Below are positions 60,070 to 64,000 of a DNA stretch of 64,000 nucleotides, piece after piece. Each line of letters begins with the position of its first letter. Position 1 is the stretch's first letter. The stretch lies in contig NZ_SNXB01000001.1 in assembly GCF_004362055.1 (NCBI RefSeq), positions 310,001-374,000 of the forward strand, in the 5' to 3' direction. The position numbers and the translations under genes were made by a program. This DNA comes from Flavobacterium sp. 245. Lineage in GTDB: Bacteria; Bacteroidota; Bacteroidia; Flavobacteriales; Flavobacteriaceae. A model generated the notes under the pieces. That model ran no database searches, had not been told where the DNA came from, and saw nothing but the letters and a program-made list of their open reading frames with translations.

Positions 60070-61195
60070 CTTGGTATTTCAATTTGTTGACAACCGGATT
60101 TGCATACATTGATAAAAATCCTTGTCTAGTAACCGGATTATCACTGCCAATTCTCATTTCTAAACGACGCTCAAAAAGTGATTTTTCGCTTTCTTTATAC
60201 TTGTCAGCAAATCTGTCGGTTTCGTTTAAAATATCGTACGCAATAAAGTTAGTTGGCCATAATTGATAGTTTTTCAAAATAACATCATCAATTGTTTGTG
60301 CCAAAGCCTGAACTTGTTTATTTACATTGTCATTTTCGGCAACAATCTGGTCGATTTCTGTATCAAGAACATCTCCAACAGAAATATGTATTCTTTTTTT
60401 AGTTCCCATGATGCCACTTAAAATGGTCATGAAATCTTCATTTTTATCTTTAACGTAAACTTCGTTGTTTGCTTCTGCCATTAATTGTGGCATTTTCAAA
60501 ACATCTGTCGGGTCATATTCATAAGAAATAGAAACAGGAACGACTTTTAATTTTTTGAAATAATCCATTAAATTAGGTTCATCAGATCCCATTCCAATCA
60601 TTTTTAAAACTCCTGGATTGGTTTCGTCATTTCCATCTTTCGTTCTTCCTTCTCTCTGAGCAATCCAAACCGAACGATTTTCGCGAAGCAATAACTGCCC
60701 CATATATTCAGCCAACAATTTAGAACTCTGCAACATTTCACGAGGCGTTAATCCTCTTAAAACTAAAAAGTTTCTGTTCAATTTTGCTAATGTTGCCAAG
60801 AAAGCTTTTTTAACCAAATTATCGCCAATTGCCGATGCTGTCATCACCAAACCATGTTCAAACAAGCAAACATTCAGTAATGTTGTATCTAAAAGAATAT
60901 CTCTATGATTGGAGATAAACAAATAAGAAGTATTTGGTTCCAGTTTTTCAAAACCTGAAGTTGTTAAGCCTTCAGAACTTTTTTCTAAAACTTTTTGAAT
61001 CGTATTATAAATAAAGTTGCACTGAAAATCGCGAATTGAATGCGTTTTCTTAAGTTGCTCCTTCCAAACCTCATCTTTAACTTCCGGAAAAGTAAAGTTC
61101 ATCATTGTTTTCATCATAGGATGGTTCACAACATCATGAAGTGCTTCATTTATTTCGGAATCATAAAACGGTCGAATGGCATCAAATCTCTGCAT
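60059..61195 (-). CDS. glycerol-phosphate acyltransferase family protein (PlsC/PlsB-like)
   Basis: The 378-residue protein has the HX4D acyltransferase motif (SNHRDILLD) near residue 97 and a later conserved tract WIAQREGRTKDGND, as in membrane-bound acyltransferases that transfer acyl groups to glycerol-phosphate lipids. The region before the motif (about 1-90) is longer than in plain PlsC. It is probably inner-membrane associated. Gene order with ansA downstream is overlapping. Confidence 0.85.
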   Translation of the reverse strand: MQRFDAIRPFYDSEINEALHDVVNHPMMKTMMNFTFPEVKDEVWKEQLKKTHSIRDFQCNFIYNTIQKVLEKSSEGLTTSGFEKLEPNTSYLFISNHRDILLDTTLLNVCLFEHGLVMTASAIGDNLVKKAFLATLAKLNRNFLVLRGLTPREMLQSSKLLAEYMGQLLLRENRSVWIAQREGRTKDGNDETNPGVLKMIGMGSDEPNLMDYFKKLKVVPVSISYEYDPTDVLKMPQLMAEANNEVYVKDKNEDFMTILSGIMGTKKRIHISVGDVLDTEIDQIVAENDNVNKQVQALAQTIDDVILKNYQLWPTNFIAYDILNETDRFADKYKESEKSLFERRLEMRIGSDNPVTRQGFLSMYANPVVNKLKYQDVI

Positions 61196-61258
61196 TATTT
61201 ATTTGGGTTTAAGTGGGCAAAAGAACAAAAAAAAAATTAAAGTTTTGTAAGGCTTTGG

Positions 61259-62038
61259 TTAAATCCCAAAAACGTCCTTTGAATTTTGTGTTGTAATTAC
61301 TGCAATTTCTTCGGCAGAAACTCCGTAAATGTCGCTTAATTTAGCAATAACATTGACTAAATAACTGCTTTCATTTCGTTTTCCTCGATACGGAATTGGC
61401 GCTAAATAAGGCGAATCTGTTTCTAATACAATATGTTTTAAATCGATTTGGCTTAAAAACTGATCAATTTTTCCGTTCTTAAAAGTGACAACTCCTCCTA
61501 TTCCTAACTTCATTTTGTAAGAAATCGCACGTTCTGCTTGTTCTAAAGTTCCGGAAAAACAATGAAAAATCCCAAATAAATCTTCAGATTTTTCTTCTTC
61601 CAAAACTTCAAAGATTTCGTCAAATGCTTCTCGGCAGTGAATTACAATAGGAAGTTTGTATTGTTTTGCCAATTGAATTTGTCTCTTAAAAGCAATTTGC
61701 TGTTCTTTAAGATGCGTTTTATCCCAATATAAATCAATCCCGATTTCGCCAACTGCATAGAATTTTCGTTTCGACAATTCAGTTTCCACATGCGCAAGTT
61801 CTTCCAGATAATTTTCTTTTACGTAAGTGGGATGCAAACCCATCATTAAAAAAATATTTTCAGGATACTTTTTCTCTAAATCATACATAGACTGCGTTGC
61901 TGCAGCGTCGATTGCGGGAATAAAAAAACGTGTGATTCCGGCATCAATAGCGCGCTGAATCATTTCGTCACGATCCTGATCAAATTCCTCAGAATATAAA
62001 TGGGTGTGTGTATCGGTAATTATGGGTGTTGAATTCAA
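61259..62038 (-). CDS. TatD-family metal-dependent hydrolase
   Basis: The 259-residue TIM-barrel protein has the metal motifs DTHTHLYSEEFDQD, GEIGIDLYWD, HCREAFDE, FHCFSG and ETDSPYLAPIPYRG. Family members are DNases or broad metal hydrolases. No ATG is available. A promoter box lies at 62060-62067, so I choose the TTG at 62038 (MNSTPIITDTHTH) over an upstream TTG that falls within the box. Confidence 0.9.
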   Translation of the reverse strand: MNSTPIITDTHTHLYSEEFDQDRDEMIQRAIDAGITRFFIPAIDAAATQSMYDLEKKYPENIFLMMGLHPTYVKENYLEELAHVETELSKRKFYAVGEIGIDLYWDKTHLKEQQIAFKRQIQLAKQYKLPIVIHCREAFDEIFEVLEEEKSEDLFGIFHCFSGTLEQAERAISYKMKLGIGGVVTFKNGKIDQFLSQIDLKHIVLETDSPYLAPIPYRGKRNESSYLVNVIAKLSDIYGVSAEEIAVITTQNSKDVFGI

Positions 62039-62059
62039 TTGTCTAATTTTTAAAGCTGT

Positions 62060-62067
62060 CAAAATTA
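62060..62067 (-). promoter_or_regulatory. -7 promoter box of tatD (TAATTTTG)
   Basis: Minus-strand TAnnTTTG match 22 bp upstream of the chosen TTG start. Confidence 0.6.
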
Positions 62068-62179
62068 CGACAATATTAAAAGAATAACAATTTCGTAGAA
62101 ATTACAGGAGACGGATTTAACAGATTTACTTCGGAAAAACGCCGATAAAAACAGCTTTTTTCTTTTCTGTCTTTTTTTT

Positions 62180-62279
62180 GTCATGCTGATGAACGAAGGA
62201 TCTCACAAGAAGCTTCGCAAAGAAAAACCCCCATTTTTCTTGCGATCAGCTAGTGTGATCCCTCGTTCTTCAGTACGAC
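62180..62279. repeat. 100-bp inverted-repeat element (GTCATGCTGATGAAC family)
   Basis: GTCATGCTGATGAACGAAGG at the left pairs imperfectly with CCTCGTTCTTCAGTACGAC at the right. It is a diverged copy of the element at 22066-22165, also in a gap between genes. Confidence 0.75.
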
Positions 62280-62287
62280 AATCAATT

Positions 62288-63952
62288 TTATTTTCCTGAC
62301 TCGACAAAAAGCAAGGCGCGATCTAAAACCTCGTCTCTTCCTTCTTGAATTCCTTTTATAGTTTGTTTTGCTTCAATATCCGGAACGATTCCGATTCTTT
62401 GGGTTTCGCGTTTGTCTGGATAGAACACACCAATTCCTGAGAATTGCGTATTAAATCCTTCAAAATCAAATATGGAAATATTTCCATCTGCACCAGCAGT
62501 TTGACTTCCGACAATTGTAGTATTTCCCGAAGTTTGAAAACACATCGCAGTCCATTCTGCCTGACTTTGCGTTTTTTCATCTAATAAAAGAACAGCTTTT
62601 CCTTTATAATAATCTTTATTATCAAAACCAATTGAAGCTCCACTACTCCATATACATCTTCCTGGATAAGTTAAATCCGGAAGTGTGTAAATGGCAAATT
62701 TCTTTTCTTGAGGGTTTAAAAAATTTCCTATTGGTTCAAAAGTCCCTTTTGGGTAATTTCTCATATCAAAAATGATTGCTTTTGTGTTTTTTAGTGCTTC
62801 AATCATATCCGGAATATTTTTTCTGTCTATAATTCCCATATTAACGTAGCCAATATTATTCTCTAAAAGTTTGAATTTTTCCTTCTTTTTTCGTGCTCCT
62901 TTTTTAAATTCATTTCTGTGAGAATCATGATAATCATACCAGGTCATTGTTTTTGTCACATAGTTTTCATTTTGAAAGAATTCTACTTTTACTAAATCAT
63001 CAGTATAACTTCTTAAAATTTTCTCTGCCAGTTTATCCAAATATTTAGGTTCGTTTGAAGCACAAATCAAATCTCTGTTCTCAGCAATAATTTCTCTTAT
63101 CGTTTTATCATTTATTTTAGTAATTATAGTTCCAACTTTTATATCATCTGCCTGAGCAAGACTATCAGCCAAAATTTCTGTAATGACTAATTTCTCATCA
63201 ATGATCTTCCCGTGAGCAGGGAAAAAATTTCTTGTTTTTGGGGTCGTTAGAGACGAATATGTAAAAAATTCTGTGTGACTGTCATCAATTCTTGATACCA
63301 TTTTTCTCATTGCCAGATAAAAATCATCCTGATTCTCTGCTTTAATTGCAAGCGGTATTGTTTTTTCTAAAGTGATATCCCATTTCTGATCCATTAAATA
63401 TTTATCCGGAAAAAAATATTCTACCAGATTCCAGTACATAAATACCATTCGAAGTTTTGAATTCTTATCTGTAAAATCAGGGTGTTTATTGCTTTCATTT
63501 TTCAAGCCAATGTTTCCACCTCCTTCTAAAGTATAAACATAAAACGGTTCTCCTTGAAATCTATTTTGTTCTATAAATTTCAATTTTTTAGAAAGATTTT
63601 TAGAAAATAACTTGTTGCTGTTAATCCACGATAAATCGAAGTTTTTATCGAAATATTCAACATCTTTTGGCTTTGCAATTGGAGCTATTTCTTTTACAGG
63701 ACCCAAATCATCGATCCAGTTTTCAAGAATCAAAGCGTATTCTTTTTGAGTTTGCGCTTTTTCGATTTTAGGCAAAATATCCAAAAGCTGCTGGTCCCAA
63801 TTGAAATCGCCATTGGCCACTTTTGGATGATAGTATTTCAAAAATCCCCATACTTTACAGGTTGCTGCAAGTTTCTCAGTTTCGGTAATTTTGATGCTGC
63901 TAAAAATGACTTGAGAAAACAGAACAAGTACTAATAAAGTAATTCTTTGCAT
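62288..63952 (-). CDS. S41-family peptidase, exported; paralog of the gene at 41240
   Basis: The 554-residue protein has a signal peptide (about 1-18, VLVLFSQVIFS) and the same domain order as the 41240 gene: N-domain KLAATCKVWGFLKYYHP, PDZ-like part (DDIKVGTIITKINDK), S41 core with LDEKTQSQAEWTAM and VGSQTAGADGN. The C-terminus (ETQRIGIVPDIEAKQTIKGI) is almost the same. The Ser-containing motif is SQAE here against SHSE in the paralog. Not linked to exporter genes. It is cut off from its upstream region by the window edge, but the gene is complete. Confidence 0.85.
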   Translation of the reverse strand: MQRITLLVLVLFSQVIFSSIKITETEKLAATCKVWGFLKYYHPKVANGDFNWDQQLLDILPKIEKAQTQKEYALILENWIDDLGPVKEIAPIAKPKDVEYFDKNFDLSWINSNKLFSKNLSKKLKFIEQNRFQGEPFYVYTLEGGGNIGLKNESNKHPDFTDKNSKLRMVFMYWNLVEYFFPDKYLMDQKWDITLEKTIPLAIKAENQDDFYLAMRKMVSRIDDSHTEFFTYSSLTTPKTRNFFPAHGKIIDEKLVITEILADSLAQADDIKVGTIITKINDKTIREIIAENRDLICASNEPKYLDKLAEKILRSYTDDLVKVEFFQNENYVTKTMTWYDYHDSHRNEFKKGARKKKEKFKLLENNIGYVNMGIIDRKNIPDMIEALKNTKAIIFDMRNYPKGTFEPIGNFLNPQEKKFAIYTLPDLTYPGRCIWSSGASIGFDNKDYYKGKAVLLLDEKTQSQAEWTAMCFQTSGNTTIVGSQTAGADGNISIFDFEGFNTQFSGIGVFYPDKRETQRIGIVPDIEAKQTIKGIQEGRDEVLDRALLFVESGK

Positions 63953-64000
63953 TTTAGGTTCAGATTTGGGTAGATAGTTTTGGGCTAATTCTTATAAAAG

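Overview
The window reads as chromosome from a flavobacterium, most likely genus Flavobacterium (Bacteroidota). It is AT-rich and has many Bacteroidota promoters (-7 box TAnnTTTG) with few Shine-Dalgarno sequences. It carries a MurF-alanine racemase fusion, a DnaE with a fused N-terminal exonuclease, a TonB receptor with a carboxypeptidase-like N-domain, and many secreted or outer-membrane proteins with a lipobox or signal peptide. Most genes are ordinary housekeeping or metabolic genes. The boundaries between operons are filled with dispersed inverted-repeat elements of several families.

Layout. 0-7 kb: a two-component system (partial sensor kinase and NtrC-type response regulator) diverges from a HlyD/ABC/FtsX-type efflux operon that has a sigma-54-like promoter and possibly a 23-residue membrane peptide. 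7-16 kb: Fe-S carrier ATPase, NifU-domain protein, ferredoxin, aspartate-semialdehyde dehydrogenase, MscL, MurF-Alr, a PAP2-like membrane protein and an outer-membrane barrel. 16-23 kb: a His/Cys-rich small protein with a TonB receptor, prolyl oligopeptidase, Gfo/Idh/MocA oxidoreductase and another barrel protein. 23-30 kb: DnaE, then an SDR enzyme with an AraC regulator. 30-37 kb: leucine biosynthesis (leuC, leuD, a methyltransferase, a leuA-like gene, leuB) with a possible Leu-rich leader peptide. 37-40 kb: RRM protein, lipoprotein, rpsP-rimM and trmN6.

40-52 kb is the most unusual part: a double-glycine-type peptide locus. On the minus strand a VKOR-thioredoxin fusion protein is followed by three small precursors (2, 6 and 4 cysteines), a probable remnant of a fourth (2 cysteines), a C39-peptidase ABC exporter, a HlyD adaptor, an S41-type peptidase and a CarboxypepD-domain protein. 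Diverging from it on the plus strand are two paralogous cysteine-free GG-leader peptides (61 and 45 residues). Facing them is a membrane-spanning regulator with a periplasmic TPR region and a cytoplasmic AraC DNA-binding domain. I infer an export and oxidation system for disulfide peptides, with a possible second peptide class that might signal through the regulator. That last link is speculation from gene placement.

52-64 kb: glutaryl-CoA-type dehydrogenase, DUF3050 protein, SGNH lipoprotein, a histidine kinase with 21-residue tandem coiled-coil repeats, tRNA-Ser(GGA), a LysR/MFS divergent pair, an acyltransferase-asparaginase pair, TatD, and a second S41-type peptidase paralogous to the one beside the peptide exporter.
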